Origin: Magicicada septendecula
Lineage: Eukaryota; Arthropoda; Insecta; Hemiptera; Cicadidae
Reading direction: 5' to 3'
NCBI GenBank assembly: GCA_034769895.1
Contig: CM068367.1
Location: forward strand, 90,978,399 to 91,042,398
Length of the DNA: 64,000 nucleotides
This document shows positions 11,070 through 22,460 of the stretch, piece after piece. Positions within the stretch are counted from its first letter, which is position 1. The number at the start of each line of letters is the position of its first letter. A program made the translations under genes and the position numbers. The notes below the pieces were generated by a model. That model saw only the letters and a list, made by a program, of their open reading frames with translations. It did not search any database and had not been told where the DNA came from.

Positions 11070-11971
11070 GGCAGTCACTCGAAAGATGTTTCGATTATGG
11101 TATTGACATCCATATACTGTTTATAGATTTCAGGCAAGCCTTCGATAGTGTAAATCGAATAATGTTGCGAATAGCATTGGAAGAATTGGGAGTACCTCAA
11201 AAGATTGTGAGACTGGTACTGCTCAGTCTGAACGATTTCAGGGGAAAAGTAGTTCTGGGAAGAAACAAAAGCCGAGCTTTTACGGTTGGTACTGGAGTAA
11301 AGCAGGGTGATGCATTATCTGCGACCCTCTTTAACTTGGCACTACACTATGCTATAAACAAGATAGACTTCAGAGGACACATCTTCAAAAGGACGAGGCA
11401 ACTAGGAGCATATGCGGATGATATTGTGCTGGTAGCCAGGAACAAAAATGTATTAAAAGACACCTTTATTGAAATAGAGAGGGAAGTAAGCAAAATTGGT
11501 TTGGAAGTCAATGAGGCTAAAACAAAATACATGAAAGTGTCTGCGAAGGAAAATAGAGACCTGTCAGACCTTCACACAGGCCATTACTGTTTCCAAGGAG
11601 TTAAAGAATTTAAGTACTTAGGTGTTATTCTGAATAATGAAAACCGAGTGAGCAGCGAAATAGTAAATAGAATCATAACCGGCAATAGAGCCTACTATGC
11701 AAACCAATCATTACTGAAATCAAAGCTTCTAACTCCAAGAACCAAATTGATGTTATATAAAACACTGATCAGACCTGTTGTTACTTATGCATCCGAGACA
11801 TGGACTCTCGTAAATAAGGATATAAGTGCACTAAGAATTTTTGAAAGAAGAATTTTGAGACGGATATTTGGACCGGTGAAGGAAGGGAATATGTATAGGA
11901 TCCGGAATAACGGTGAAATAAATGAGTTGTTGAGGTGGACAAGACCTGGTGAGACACATAAAATCAGCTAG
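11030..11971 (+). pseudogene. Non-LTR reverse transcriptase catalytic core
   Basis: Contains RSTVDQIFVMRQ, the FIDFRQAFDSVNR catalytic motif A, the GVKQGDALSATLFN motif B and the GAYADDIVLVAR catalytic motif C (YADD near 11410), followed by thumb sequence FKYLGVILN. The frame is left at 11971. The C-terminal region continues in other frames: RFRWLGHVFRM near 11970, [10 protein letters not shown] near 12060, and a final [18 protein letters not shown] ending at a TAG at 12178-12180, the usual end of this protein type. Confidence 0.85.
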
Positions 11972-12478
11972 ATTTAGATGGCTGGGACACGTATTCCGTA
12001 TGATTGTTACGAAGACGCCCAAAACTATATTAAGTGGAACGATACTGGGCAAAAGAAGAAGAGGAAGGCCTCGAAGAAGATCTAAGAAAGATGGGCATTA
12101 GGAACTGGAGACTGAAGGCAGTGGACAGAGATGAGTGGAGACGGGTCGTAGCGGAGGCCAAGGCTCACCATGGGCTGTAGTGCTGAAGAGTAGTAGTAGT
12201 TACCTGAAATAACTCACTCGTGCTTGTAACTTTTACCAATGACATTACCCTTTATTCAAACACTACTCACAAAAGACATATTCCCATATATTCACAAAAA
12301 AAAAAATCGTGCCAAACATGCACGTTTTTACGCCTCGGGGCGTAGTCCCATTTATCTAAACATAAACATTAATAAGAATTACAGGTTTTTTAACCCTCCA
12401 AAATAAAGATTTGTAATAAAATATGGTATACTAAACAATAAATATTTGCACAACCCAGCACTTGAATAGTAGTAATAG

Positions 12479-12529
<51 letters not shown>

Positions 12530-13330
12530 TCATTCTCTGGTACAAATTTGTTATTTTATGAGCTCATTTAAATTATTGAATGAATTTTGAATTGGTCATT
12601 TGAATTTCGTTATGAACTTGAATGATATAAATATTGGACCGGTCTCACCAAAATATTGGACAGGTCTCACCGTACTGCTCGGATCAGTCCATCGTGCACA
12701 ATCTGTTCGTTTTTACTTCATCTTCGGGCCCACACCGTCGTGTCCACCCTCGAAAACACTTTGGGCAGATTTTAGCCGCACGTAGTTTGACGATCCACTG
12801 GCCGATGACACCTGTTCAAATGGTTACCGCCCCAACATCTCTGATACTTTGAAAATAGTTATTCAACCACATTTGGTGGTGTAAAAGTTAAAAATTCACA
12901 CTCAGTGAATCTCTGCCGGCCCGCTCCGTTCACTGTCCAGGCGAAAATGATGCAGAGTCTTTGTTAAACATTGCGTAGGTGGGGCAAAAACTACGTCACC
13001 AGTCTTCTGTTCATATAGCCAAGCCTCGAGTTGTTTACAGAAATATGCATTCCTTCAGCTGACGTCATCAGGGCTAGTCTCGTTATCTCTATCTGTGACA
13101 CACGGTTTTTTGCTATGTTTGCCGTTTTACAATGAAAGCGATTGGAATCCTGTCAATTCCAATCTGCGTTGTATAAAATATTATATAGTCCACTCGCCAA
13201 AACTTTATAGGGATTATGAAATATTACAAAATTTATTACCAAATAATTGTTAGGAAATAAATACAATAATTATGGTTTTTTGGACCATATTTTTATAAAA
13301 GTAAGATTGTACCAGAATTGTACCATCACA

Positions 13331-13380
13331 AAACCCCCTCAATGAAAGATTTTGTGCCGAAGCATAAAAACTTTCATTGA
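13331..13380 (-). other. Polypurine tract and 42-nt pre-PPT hairpin of element C
   Basis: On the minus strand 13380-13339 forms a stem: 10 perfect outer pairs (TCAATGAAAG / CTTTCATTGA), then TTTT/AAAA, one A-C mismatch and TGC/GCA capped by a UUCG tetraloop. The 3' arm runs directly into GGGGGTTT and the LTR start TGTGATGG. The same 42-nt structure with different inner sequence is found in A (25500-25541) and B (29990-30031, 41443-41484, 52895-52936). Confidence 0.85.
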
Positions 13381-15405
13381 CACATTCGTACTTCCTAAAG
13401 GGATCAGCCAGGATATGTCGCCACAACCCCCTTACAATTTATATAAAAAGAAAATCAATAACTCACCCGTGGTCCGATGACGATGACAGTACCTGCATGA
13501 CCTTACTGGACTTCTCCTTCGAGATCCCAACACCATAAGGCCAATCAGGCGCGTAACGTTCCTGCTCTGACGCGCTGGCCAGCTCAGGATTGCCGTCATA
13601 ACATCACCAAACACTGAAACAATAAATTAAAATATCAAAATAGTGGCTTGGTATATTACTCTATCCTTAACTGATCTGTTTCCCCTCAGCTATGTGCTGG
13701 TTTGCGTTAATAAGCACTGGGTTTGCTTGAAATACAAGAAATATAAATACCAAAAATATAAAATACAAGAATTATATAGAATTGCCATTCTCTTCATGGA
13801 CTACCCTTTAATTGTAAAAATTGTTTCGATTCCCATCGATAATAATTAACTCTTTCTGTTTCATAATTAATGTAATTATAAAAGAAACAAATATTTAAAT
13901 AAAACATATGGAAATCCACATATAAATCCCCAATATTACTTAAATCTCCCAAATATTACTCAAACATGGAGAAAAACATTTTATAGGAAAAAAAAAATTA
14001 ATAAAATCTTATTGAAATTAATATTATTATTAACAGTTAAAATTTCTTTGTTAATACATAATACATAATACATGATCATACACATTGATACATTAATACA
14101 TTTAATACATTGAAATAGTTAATTCATATTTAATCTTTATCAGAATTTACACATTCTACCTATTTAAATTTGCATTTAAATTAAAAAAATTAATTATTTT
14201 CAATTAAATAATTCTAAACTTTCATTAACTAGACATCAATTATTTATTATAATTATAAAATTTATGATTAATATTCATATTATATTATTATTATTTCATT
14301 TCCTATTCCCTTTCTACTCTGAATTTTCTACCTAACCTTTCACATTCTTATCATTGGTTAGTCTGGGTGACTCCTGTATTCACTATGCTTTTACTTATTA
14401 TATACTCTTACTCGCCTTTCTTCTAATTAACAACCAAATTTACCTATCATGACACCAATTTCTCAATTATAAACAACTTTCACTAATTTCATTCCGACGA
14501 TAAATCCTATAGCACCGCGCGTCTTTGTACAGAGAAGGGTGTTCCCTACCTGGCTATATACATTCATAATATTTTGCCCTTCCAAAAAATTCGGCAAACA
14601 CTCCCTTAAACTACGCTATTACCTGCCACAACACTATAAGTTGGTCACTCCTTATCACCTCACTCCCACTACAAAATATCATCAACAACAAATAAATGTT
14701 TAACCTTTACTTTACTCACCTCTATAAATAATCACTAACTACTGTGTCCCTAAATATCTAATACTCTCTTTGTATTATGTTCTTTAAAAATTCTTACCTA
14801 TCTAACTCCCATTTACTTTAATTGAATAACTCACCTGCCTTTATCTATACCCAGGCTCTATTCCTTTTTAAACATTCTACCTTACTGTAATCATTGACCA
14901 TTGCATTATAAAACTTATCTCTCACCTATTCATAACAGTACATCTCAGTTTTCAAATATATATATATCCTTACTTAATCATTTATTATTATTCATTAGGA
15001 ATTACCTTCATTACAAATTAAATAATAATTTAACTTCATTAGAAACTTTCTATTACAATTAATAATTTACAACTTCAGTTACAAGTTAGTACAACTTTCT
15101 TTTGTACCATATTAATTCAGTAATTACTATTCAATTATTTAAAAATTTTCACTTATTTAGTTAAACAAAAACATGTTAACTGTTACTTATTAAAACAATT
15201 ACTAAAACATACATGGTGTACATAAAATTTACCTGTAATACACAACATCAAAATACATAAATACATTGATATTAACACATATAAAACAATGAAAAATATA
15301 TAATCCAAACACATTATTTTGTCATTAATCAAAATCAGTCCATATGCAGTCCAATTCAAAATCACTGTTCACATATATTAAATGTTCAATACACAATAAA
15401 ACAAT
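13381..15405 (-). other. 3' non-coding region of element C
   Basis: About 2 kb with no convincing long gene. It keeps blocks shared with A, B and D: a GGGGGTTGTGGCGACATATC box near 13410-13435, the exon-like segment 13467-13613, TTAGTCTGGGTGAC (14358-14371, complement of the GTCACCC box), a GTTCCCTACC...TTTGTAC box near 14523-14557, and a GTTGTGGCAGG...GTGTTTGCCGA block (complement, about 14590-14660) that matches B. Confidence 0.65.
13467..13613 (-). other. Exon-like segment with splice consensus at both ends (element C)
   Basis: On the minus strand a TTATTGTTTCAG acceptor-like site ends at 13614; 147 nt later comes CGG|GTGAGT, a donor-like site at 13466-13461. The segment is open in one frame and encodes FGDVMTAILSWPARQSRNV... 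to ...GLMVLGSRRRSPVRSCRY. Element B has a homologous 146-nt segment with the same boundaries (29755-29900) and mostly synonymous differences in its first half. It may be an internal exon of a spliced accessory transcript; no transcript evidence is available here. Confidence 0.4.
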
Positions 15406-16746
15406 CTACCCTCCATCGTTGAATAACATTCTAATCTTAGGTCTATTTATCTTATTGTTTATTAAATAACTTTTATTATTATAATCATTATAATAATTAT
15501 CAAACATTTTATATATTCCGTTTACAATTTCCATCGGTTTATTATATATCAAGTCACGATCGGGTATAGTTCTGTCTCCCTCAGTATTATCATATGTTAT
15601 AATCTTGTTAGTCATATAGTAATTATCATCATAATTTTCTACTACTACACCTGTTACTTCCCAAGGTAAGTGCTTGATACCATTATTATCATCATCTATT
15701 ATTATTTTAATTTCACTTTTACTACAAGGTAAGTATTCATTATTTCCATCCACCATCTCTACTCCTAACCTTTCTACAAGTTCTCTGTACTTTCTATTTA
15801 CTTTAAAAATTTTTATTACTCTCTTTCTCTCACCATATCTCTCACAATACCTCTCTACACTTTCTCTCTTAATATATTTCTCACCATAACACCAAGTTAC
15901 TCTCTCTCTCTCTCTCTCCAAATATGCAGGGGTCACTAACTCATAATTCCTGTACCACCTATGAGGTACACAAAAACACCAAGGAACTCTATTTGTAGAC
16001 CTTTCGTCTCCCAAATATAAATTTAAGGAACCCTCGTCCTTATTACAAATACGTGAAGACTTGACTTCACCCCCTAACACAACATCAAAGGAAAATTCTA
16101 ACCCCTGCACCCCTTTAACAAATGTACTTTCTCTTAGCTCTCTCTCTGACTCAACACACTCAAACACCTCATTTTCACTCATAATATTCTCATTATCTTT
16201 TTCTAACACCATATCATTCTTACTACCTGTAAACTCATTATTCAGATTATCACTGTTACTTACTTTATTAATCAGTACTTCGTTTTTCGTCATATTTTCA
16301 CTACTACTCACCTTCTGATTTTCTATTTAGATTAATTGTTCATCCAACTTTGAAATTACTATATCACATTGCTTATTAAGATTATTGTTACGCTTTTTAA
16401 TTTCTCTTTTTATTTCGTCAAACTTCTCATGGAAATCACTTTTAATTTGAACGTTTTGTGTTGTAATTTCATTTTTTATTTCAGTTTTGAAATAATTAAA
16501 ATTTTCATTCTGTTTGTCACATTTACTGTCGATCTTTAATAGCAACTGCATCATTGCCGTTATGTCATCTGTTTTATTTTCCTGACTACTTGAGATGGAG
16601 GTTAATGTTACTGTCTCTGATTGTACAAATGCAGTCGTACTCGACTCGCCAATCTGACTAATTTGTGTTAATGGAACATCCATCTCACTAGTCAAATTTT
16701 CATCAGTTGTACTGATTTCTAATGTTATATTGTCATTAGTACTCAT
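15406..16746 (-). CDS. DGG-family protein of element C (one in-frame stop)
   Basis: About 446 codons from ATG at 16746 to TAG at 15406-15408. An in-frame TAA at 16327-16329 splits it into a 139-codon and a roughly 305-codon part; the ATG-less second part continues in the same frame. Residues 1-60 are polar and Ser/Thr-rich, 60-140 form a coiled coil (FDEIKREIKKRNNNL), then a second domain holds VQGLEFSF, a PWCFCVPHRW motif, TPAYLERE, VNRKYRELVERLG, YLPC, and TEGDRTIPDRD, ending KIRMLFNDGG. The same order of motifs occurs in elements A and B. I recognise no known domain: no zinc knuckle, protease, RT or integrase. By position it replaces gag-pol, so a structural or RNA-binding role is possible but unproven. 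Confidence 0.7.
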
Positions 16747-16901
16747 TTTGGTTCTTATATCTCTACAACATATATGTTTATAACCTCGTAACTTAACCCT
16801 ATTTTACTCCCGTGTTTATGTACTTACGAAATTATTTCAGGTAATTATTCCGCTTTCCTGGTAGGTGTTACTCCACATAAAATTAAGTTTTATGTCGAGT
16901 C

Positions 16902-16919
16902 ACTGTTCGGCCAGTGCCA
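16902..16919 (-). other. Primer-binding site of element C, variant
   Basis: Two bases inside the 5' LTR edge the minus strand reads TGGCACTGGCCGAACAGTGAC. It resembles the tRNA-Lys site TGGCGCCCGAACAGGGAC of A and B with small insertions and substitutions, so it is either a decayed Lys site or a site for a related tRNA. Confidence 0.6.
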
Positions 16920-16921
16920 AA

Positions 16922-18205
16922 TGTGATTCTACAAATTACTGTCACATAAAATTTACTTAACAATTATAATACTGAATAATTACGGGCGCCATGATGCAAG
17001 TCTGTGCAACAACATATGAGATTAGGCTTACCTTGCGGTCCAGAATTCGGGTTAACGAACCAGTAATAGCGAAATGTGTTACCTGAAATAACTCACTCGT
17101 GCTTGTAACTTTTACCAATGACATTACCCTTTATTCAAACACTACTCACAAAAGACATATTCCCATATATTCACACACAAAAAAATCGTGCCAAACATGC
17201 ACGTTTTTATGCCTCGGGGCGTAGTCCCATTTATCTAAACATAAACATTAATAAGAATTACAGGTTTTTTAACCCTCCAAAATAAAGATTTTTAATAAAA
17301 TAATAAAATATGGTATACTATGGTATACTAAACAATAAATATTTGCACAACCCAGCACTTGAATTATTTAGTTCACTCTTACTCTTTCTCTCTCTCTCCC
17401 TCTCATTCTCTGGTACAAATTTGTTATTTTATGAGGTCATTTAAATTATTGAATGAATTTTGAATTGGTCATTTGAATTTCGTTATGAACTTGAATGATA
17501 TAAATATTGGACCGGTCTCACCAAAATATTGGACAGGTCTCACCGTACTGCTCGGATCAGTCCATCGTGCACAATCTGTTCATTTTTACTTCATCTTCGG
17601 GCCCACACCGTCGTGTCCACCCTCGAAAACACTTTGGGCAGATTTTAGCCGCACGTAGTTTGACACGATCCACTGGCCGATGACACCTGTTCAAATGGTT
17701 ACCGCCCCAACATCTCTGATACTTTGAAAATAGTTATTCAACCACTTTTGGTGGTGTAAAAGTTAAAAATTCACACTCAGTGAATCTCTGCCGGCCCGCT
17801 CCGTTCACTGTCCAGGCGAAAATGACGCAGAGTCTTTGTTAAACATTGCGTAGGTGGGGCAAAAACTATGTCACCAGTCTTTTGTTCGTATAGCCAAGCC
17901 TCGAGTTGTTTACAGAAATATGCATTCCTTCAGCTGACATCATCAGGGCTAGTCTCGTTATCTCTATCTGTGACACACGGTTTTTTGCTATGTTTGCCGT
18001 TTTACAATGAAAGCTATCGGAATCCTGTCAATTCCAATCTGCGTTGTATAAAATATTATATTGTCCACTCACCAAAACTTTATAGGGATTATGAAATATT
18101 ACAAAATTTATTACCAAATAATTGTTAGGAAATAAATACAATAATTATGGTTTTTTGGACCATATTTTTATAAAAGTAAGATTGTACCAGAATTGTACCA
18201 TCACA
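16922..18205 (-). repeat. 5' LTR of element C
   Basis: 1284 bp, TG...CA ends on the minus strand (TGTGATGGTAC...GAATCACA), matched by the split copy at 9068-13330. It shows no similarity to the LTRs of A or B that I can see by eye, although the internal regions of the three are related. Confidence 0.9.
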
Positions 18206-18209
18206 GCTT
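18206..18209. repeat. Target-site duplication GCTT, right copy (element C)
   Basis: Directly follows the CA end of the right LTR and equals 9064-9067. Confidence 0.85.
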
Positions 18210-18433
18210 GCTCATTAGTGTGATGATTATTAGATTATCTAATTTCTTTCTAATGATCTAATTTCTTTTGAATATACTTTCATATGTATTGCTTTGTTTT
18301 CTAATAAAATTTACTAATTACTTTTATATCAATTTAAATATCAATGACTAAGTTATTGATTCATAATTATAGTTTAAAACATTTTTTAAAACATTACTCT
18401 AATTACTATACAAGAAATATCTACATTTGCAAA
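18210..18433. other. Short AT-rich host or gypsy-flank sequence, no gene seen
   Basis: Original continuation of 8651-9063 once element C is removed. Nothing recognisable; short repeats of TCTAATTTCTTT near 18235-18270. Confidence 0.5.
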
Positions 18434-18438
18434 ATTTA

Positions 18439-18655
18439 TGTGGGGTTCTTTTTTATTAGCAGTGGACTGTATATTGTAAAACTAAAATAGTTAAAAGGAT
18501 TTATTCTCATGTAATCAACAATGCATAAATATTAAGCGTTTACTGACCTTGTCCTTGTGCATTGTAAATGTCCCGTTGTAAGCAACAATTTGGTGATTTT
18601 TTAGGCAGTCCTAAACTTCACAATAATATTCCAACAAACGTTAAACACATAAAAC
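18439..18655 (-). repeat. BEL/Pao solo LTR, left piece
   Basis: Begins TGTGGGGTTC and matches the first 217 bp of the BEL LTR at 39004-39477. The rest of the same LTR is at 54239-54501; the B array lies between. The 5-bp target duplication ATTTA flanks the two outer ends (18434-18438 and 54502-54506). It is more diverged from the two intact BEL elements than these are from each other, so it comes from an earlier insertion. No internal BEL region is present, which is the signature of LTR-LTR recombination. Confidence 0.85.
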
Positions 18656-19754
18656 TGTGACAGTGCAGAAATACCTGTTACCATAATTATGGGATTCAGG
18701 AATATTTATTGTAAATTTTATTCGGATCATGAATGTTAACAAGGGCTAAGTTAGTTTTGCACAAGTCCCAATAACTACGCAGATTCACAAGAGGGGAGCC
18801 AAGCCAAGGTCATAGTGGTACGAGCAGAATTTAACATGTGTAATGGCGGTATAAGTGAAACGAACTAATAATACGAACTTTCCATTGATCCACAAAGCCA
18901 GATCGTCATAAATAAACAATGACGGCATGAAAACAAATACGTATTAACCCGGGCGGTGGCTATAGAACAATGCATAATGACGTCCGATGCACGACCACTT
19001 TGCACAACAATTGCGTCTGATTCCACCCAGTCGTCCTTCACAGTTCACCGAGCATACCTGCTCGACTAGTGCAGTGGGCAGATTTTGCCATAAAATGCAG
19101 TAACTGTTTTTAAAAATGAAGTAATTGTTTTCAAAAATGTAATCATTAACAGTACGTAGAATCAGTGGACAACCAAAATGAGAATTAAGTAAAGTCAGTG
19201 CACTAAAAACAACAGTAAAGGTTCAGCCAAACACCTGCCAACCGCCATGGGAGTCTTCTGAGGAGTCTACGCCGCTTCAAATTCAGGAAAGCCCTTATAA
19301 ATTCTTTTTCTAAATTTGAAAATCTAAAAGAATGTGCTCAATTCAGAATAATTAACAAGTGTTCAATATTACCGTATGATTGAGAGTAAAAGTGATCGTT
19401 GGCCAACCTTAAATAAGTTATATTTGGGGCGTTGGTTTGTGTATAATTACAGAGTAAGCATTATTGTCATAGAAATAAAAAAGGAATTTAAAGTAACTGC
19501 AGTATATAGTTAAAAAAAAAGAATTATTTTAAATAAAGTAAAAACACATGCATATAGCATTAAACGCATGGCGAAAGCGGAAATAATGTCGCCGCCATTT
19601 TGAAATCTAACACTCGTAGCTGACTCTCATTGTTTATAACCTATAGCGCAAGTAACTGAATAAAATAGAACTTATTATCCTTATGTTGTGTAACTGGTTA
19701 TTTCAATACCCCGAGAACCTCTGTCTTTTCTGCTTAACGCAACCTTGGACCCAA

Positions 19755-20589
19755 TGTAACGTGTCTAAAATTGGGTCAGTTTATTTCTTACAGTATGGGG
19801 TATTTGCAATTTTATTTATTTCACTTTTGGGAGTTTTGTAAAAATATTGTGTAAACGTTATTTCCATTGGATCAGAACACGTGGTAAGAAACAGTGTTGA
19901 AACAAAGCAGTAAGACGCAGTTGCTGTTGAGTAACTAGGCAAGGAATTTGCACCACCCTAAAAATTCTCAGAACTTTGTATAAGCGTGACGGTGCACGCA
20001 CGCCACTACTCAAGTACGTGCGCTGGGGTGACGCTCTCTTCAGAAAGCTGAAAATGGCCTGGAGCGATTTTATTCACCGTCTCCTTAACTGAGATGGAGG
20101 AAACGGAGCTAAGGACCGCCCAGCTCGTGACGTTAGCCAGTGCCACACCAAGATCGCATACGAACAGACGCAACACCAAAAACATGGTTTAAATGAGACA
20201 GAGTTGTGACGACTAACTGTAAGGCATTGATGTCCGTTGTCTCAACTAAAATGCTTAAGGAGTGGGGAGCAGAGAGACGCTACCAGTCTATTGCCGACTC
20301 TCGCCTGCGCAGGCAGCCCGACAAACCGGGCTCAGAAATAAAACTTTTCTAAATTAAAATTCATTGCAATAAATAAAAGGACGACGTGCGATTAATCGGA
20401 TACTACAAAGAAGAACTCATATAAACTATTTTCGGACAATAACGAGAAATTTTACAAGAACAATGAGTGCGTGCGAGAAGACCGCGTGGCCGACGGGGGG
20501 AAATATCATTTAAAACAAAAAAAATGTGTTAAGGGATTTATAACTTTTGTGTGTTTGGGTGTGTTCAAAATATGCAGGCTGGGCAGTCT

Positions 20590-20622
<33 letters not shown>

Positions 20623-20925
20623 GGTAAGCCGTAGCGTAAGATAGATTAAGGATGATCTTCATATAACAAGCAATATATATTCTCACAAAATTATTTCAGA
20701 GGTAAAGTTTATAAACAATTTCTTAAATGATTCAAAATTAAATTAAATGTAATTCTCTTCATAAAAAATGTGTTGTATAAATCATTCACACAACCTTGAA
20801 AATTACGCCTGTATCCTAACGTTCGTATGACGCAACCCTGAATCCGAGGCTACTGAGAGACGGTAAGTGGAAGTTTATTCAATTTTATTGTGTATTTTAT
20901 TATGTCATTAATTAAGAATAGTGCA
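19755..20925 (+). repeat. 5' LTR of element A
   Basis: 1171 bp, TGTAACGTGTC...ATAGTGCA. A hairpin AGCCCG/CGGGCT with a 6-nt loop (20315-20332) lies just before an AATAAA signal (20337-20342), which probably marks the R region and polyadenylation site. A GT microsatellite lies near 20588-20612. GACGGTAAGTGG near 20860 fits a splice donor. Confidence 0.9.
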
Positions 20926-20926
20926 A

Positions 20927-20944
20927 TGGCGCCCGAACAGGGAC
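20927..20944 (+). other. tRNA-Lys primer-binding site of element A
   Basis: TGGCGCCCGAACAGGGAC, one base after the LTR, is the 18-nt complement of the 3' end of tRNA-Lys(UUU) as used by lentiviruses. Confidence 0.92.
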
Positions 20945-21079
20945 GAATTTAATAAAATGAATTTCCATACCTACAAATAAGATACAAGCGTAATTTAGAG
21001 GTTGAGTGAAAATACGTAAAGTTACGTAAAATAATACTTGTTCAGATAATAAAGAAATTACATATTTAAAAGTATAACA

Positions 21080-22460
21080 ATGGAAAATACAGAGAATGAA
21101 GTCGTTTTGTCCGACTTAAATGTTACAAGCGAAGTAGCTGAATTAGATGAATCAGCTGTTATGAATAGTCTTGAAGTACATTCAACACCGAATGTAGGTC
21201 AAGACGACAAAATTACGAATGTAACCAAAACGAATGAATCAAATAATACAGATGATTCGGGGATCCAAACGACCCCAAAATCAAATAGAGAAAATAAAAA
21301 TAATAATAACGAAGTCAGTTTCACTGACGATAAAACAGAAAGTCAGTTAACGCCAGTCCAAAGCAAAAAATCTGATACAGATGAGATGTTAACACGATTA
21401 TATAACATGATAAATGCTAGACTTGATATTAGTGACAATAAAATGAATGACAAATTGGATAGGCAAAGTAGCGATTTTAATGTAAAGTTTGAAGTTCAGA
21501 ACAGAAAATTCGATTAACAAAAGAATAGTTTTGATGAGTTAGAAAATCAGAATAATGAGTTAAAAAATGAAATACAAGAAATGAAGAAATGTGTAGAAAG
21601 TACTGATGAATTGATAAGAACCAGCTTGAATAAATTAGAACAGAGTGTGGAGCGAATGGGAGTACATGTGATGAGTATAAACAAAAGTAAAACAAATGAA
21701 AATTGTAATGACAAGTGTACAAATATGATACCAGAGAAAGAGTTAATAAATGATAACAATAATGTTGAAAATAATGAGAATAATAATATTGAGTATAGTA
21801 ATGTGTTTGGTAATGTAATGTGAATTGGTATCAGAAAGTGATACGGTGAAACTAAATAATGAAAGTACTGATGAGTTGGTGGAATGCGATTATGAGATGT
21901 TAATGTGTGTTAATGAGTTAGAGAGAGAGCGGAAGAATGATATTGTGGTAGAGTGGGGACAAAGGATAAATTTTCCCTTTATTATTTATGATGTTTATGA
22001 TGATTTAATGAGTTCACAAGTGTTGGTGTTGAAGGGCAAGAGTCCCGTATTGATAGATCAATTGAGGTGTTTATTTTTGTTGAGTAATTGTGTACCCTCT
22101 GTCCGGAATAATTGTGAGAGTGTGATGTGGTGTTATGAAGAGAGAGAGGTAAGTAGAGAATGGTATGTAACAGAATTGTATAATTTGAATAGAAAGTATG
22201 ACGAATGGAAAGAAAGTTTAGAAGTATATTTGAATAATAATGACTATAATGATTTGACCAAAGTAATTAACCCGATAATGAGTGAATTTACTGACGGAGA
22301 CTTAACAAAAATACCTAACATGGACTGGTTTAATGAGCATTTTGGTAAAATGAGTGAATTTGGTTGTTCTAGTTATGACACACAAAGTGACCATTTGTTT
22401 GTCAATAAAAAAGAACAGTGTGGTATAAAACCAAGATTAATCCATGACGATGGAGGCTAA
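21080..22460 (+). CDS. DGG-family protein of element A (one stop, one frameshift)
   Basis: About 460 codons from ATG 21080 to TAA 22458-22460. An in-frame TAA at 21515-21517 and a frameshift at about 21821-21825 break it into 21080-21517, 21518-21823 and 21825-22460. The N-terminal 100 residues are acidic and Thr/Asn-rich, and residues 100-210 form a coiled coil (FDELENQNNELKNEIQEMKK). The C-terminal domain is more diverged than in B and C but keeps YNLNRKYDEWKESLEVY, the TDGDLTKIPNMD block and the terminal RLIHDDGG. Function is unknown. Being broken, this copy must have been moved by proteins supplied from elsewhere, unless the breaks arose after insertion. Confidence 0.7.

Larger units (their letters stand above)
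9238..12198 (+). mobile_element. RTE-like non-LTR retrotransposon (endonuclease-RT), frameshifted
   Basis: Inserted into the C LTR with a 14-bp target duplication, GTTACCTGAAATAA, at 9224-9237 and 12199-12212. It carries an AP-endonuclease and a reverse transcriptase in one broken frame and ends in a short TAG-repeat tail, typical of RTE-related elements that lack poly(A). It is close to full length for a single-ORF element of this kind (about 3 kb). Confidence 0.85.
9068..13330 (-). repeat. 3' LTR of element C, split by a non-LTR insertion
   Basis: LTR sequence occupies 9068-9237 and 12213-13330; the interruption is the RTE-like element. It matches 16922-18205 closely. The main difference is a longer CT microsatellite here (about 12482-12530). 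Both copies contain a short direct repeat, ATATTGGACCGGTCTCACC / ATATTGGACAGGTCTCACC, near 12632-12674. Minus-strand ends are TGTGATGGTAC and GAATCACA. Confidence 0.9.
9068..18205 (-). mobile_element. DGG-family LTR element C, minus strand, with nested RTE insertion
   Basis: Complete element read on the minus strand: 5' LTR 16922-18205, primer-binding site next to it, a DGG-family gene 15406-16746, a 2-kb 3' region, the pre-PPT hairpin and polypurine tract at 13331-13380, and 3' LTR 9068-13330. The two LTRs have almost the same length once the non-LTR element 9238-12198 and its duplicated target are removed. LTR ends are TG...CA and the target duplication is GCTT. No pol gene is present. Confidence 0.9.

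Noticed and set aside
12482-12530. CT microsatellite as a functional feature
   Set aside because: The matching LTR at 16922-18205 has a much shorter tract, so it is simple-repeat expansion.
15900-15925. CT-rich stretch in element C as a regulatory polypyrimidine tract
   Set aside because: It is coding on the minus strand (a run of Glu/Arg codons) in the DGG protein.
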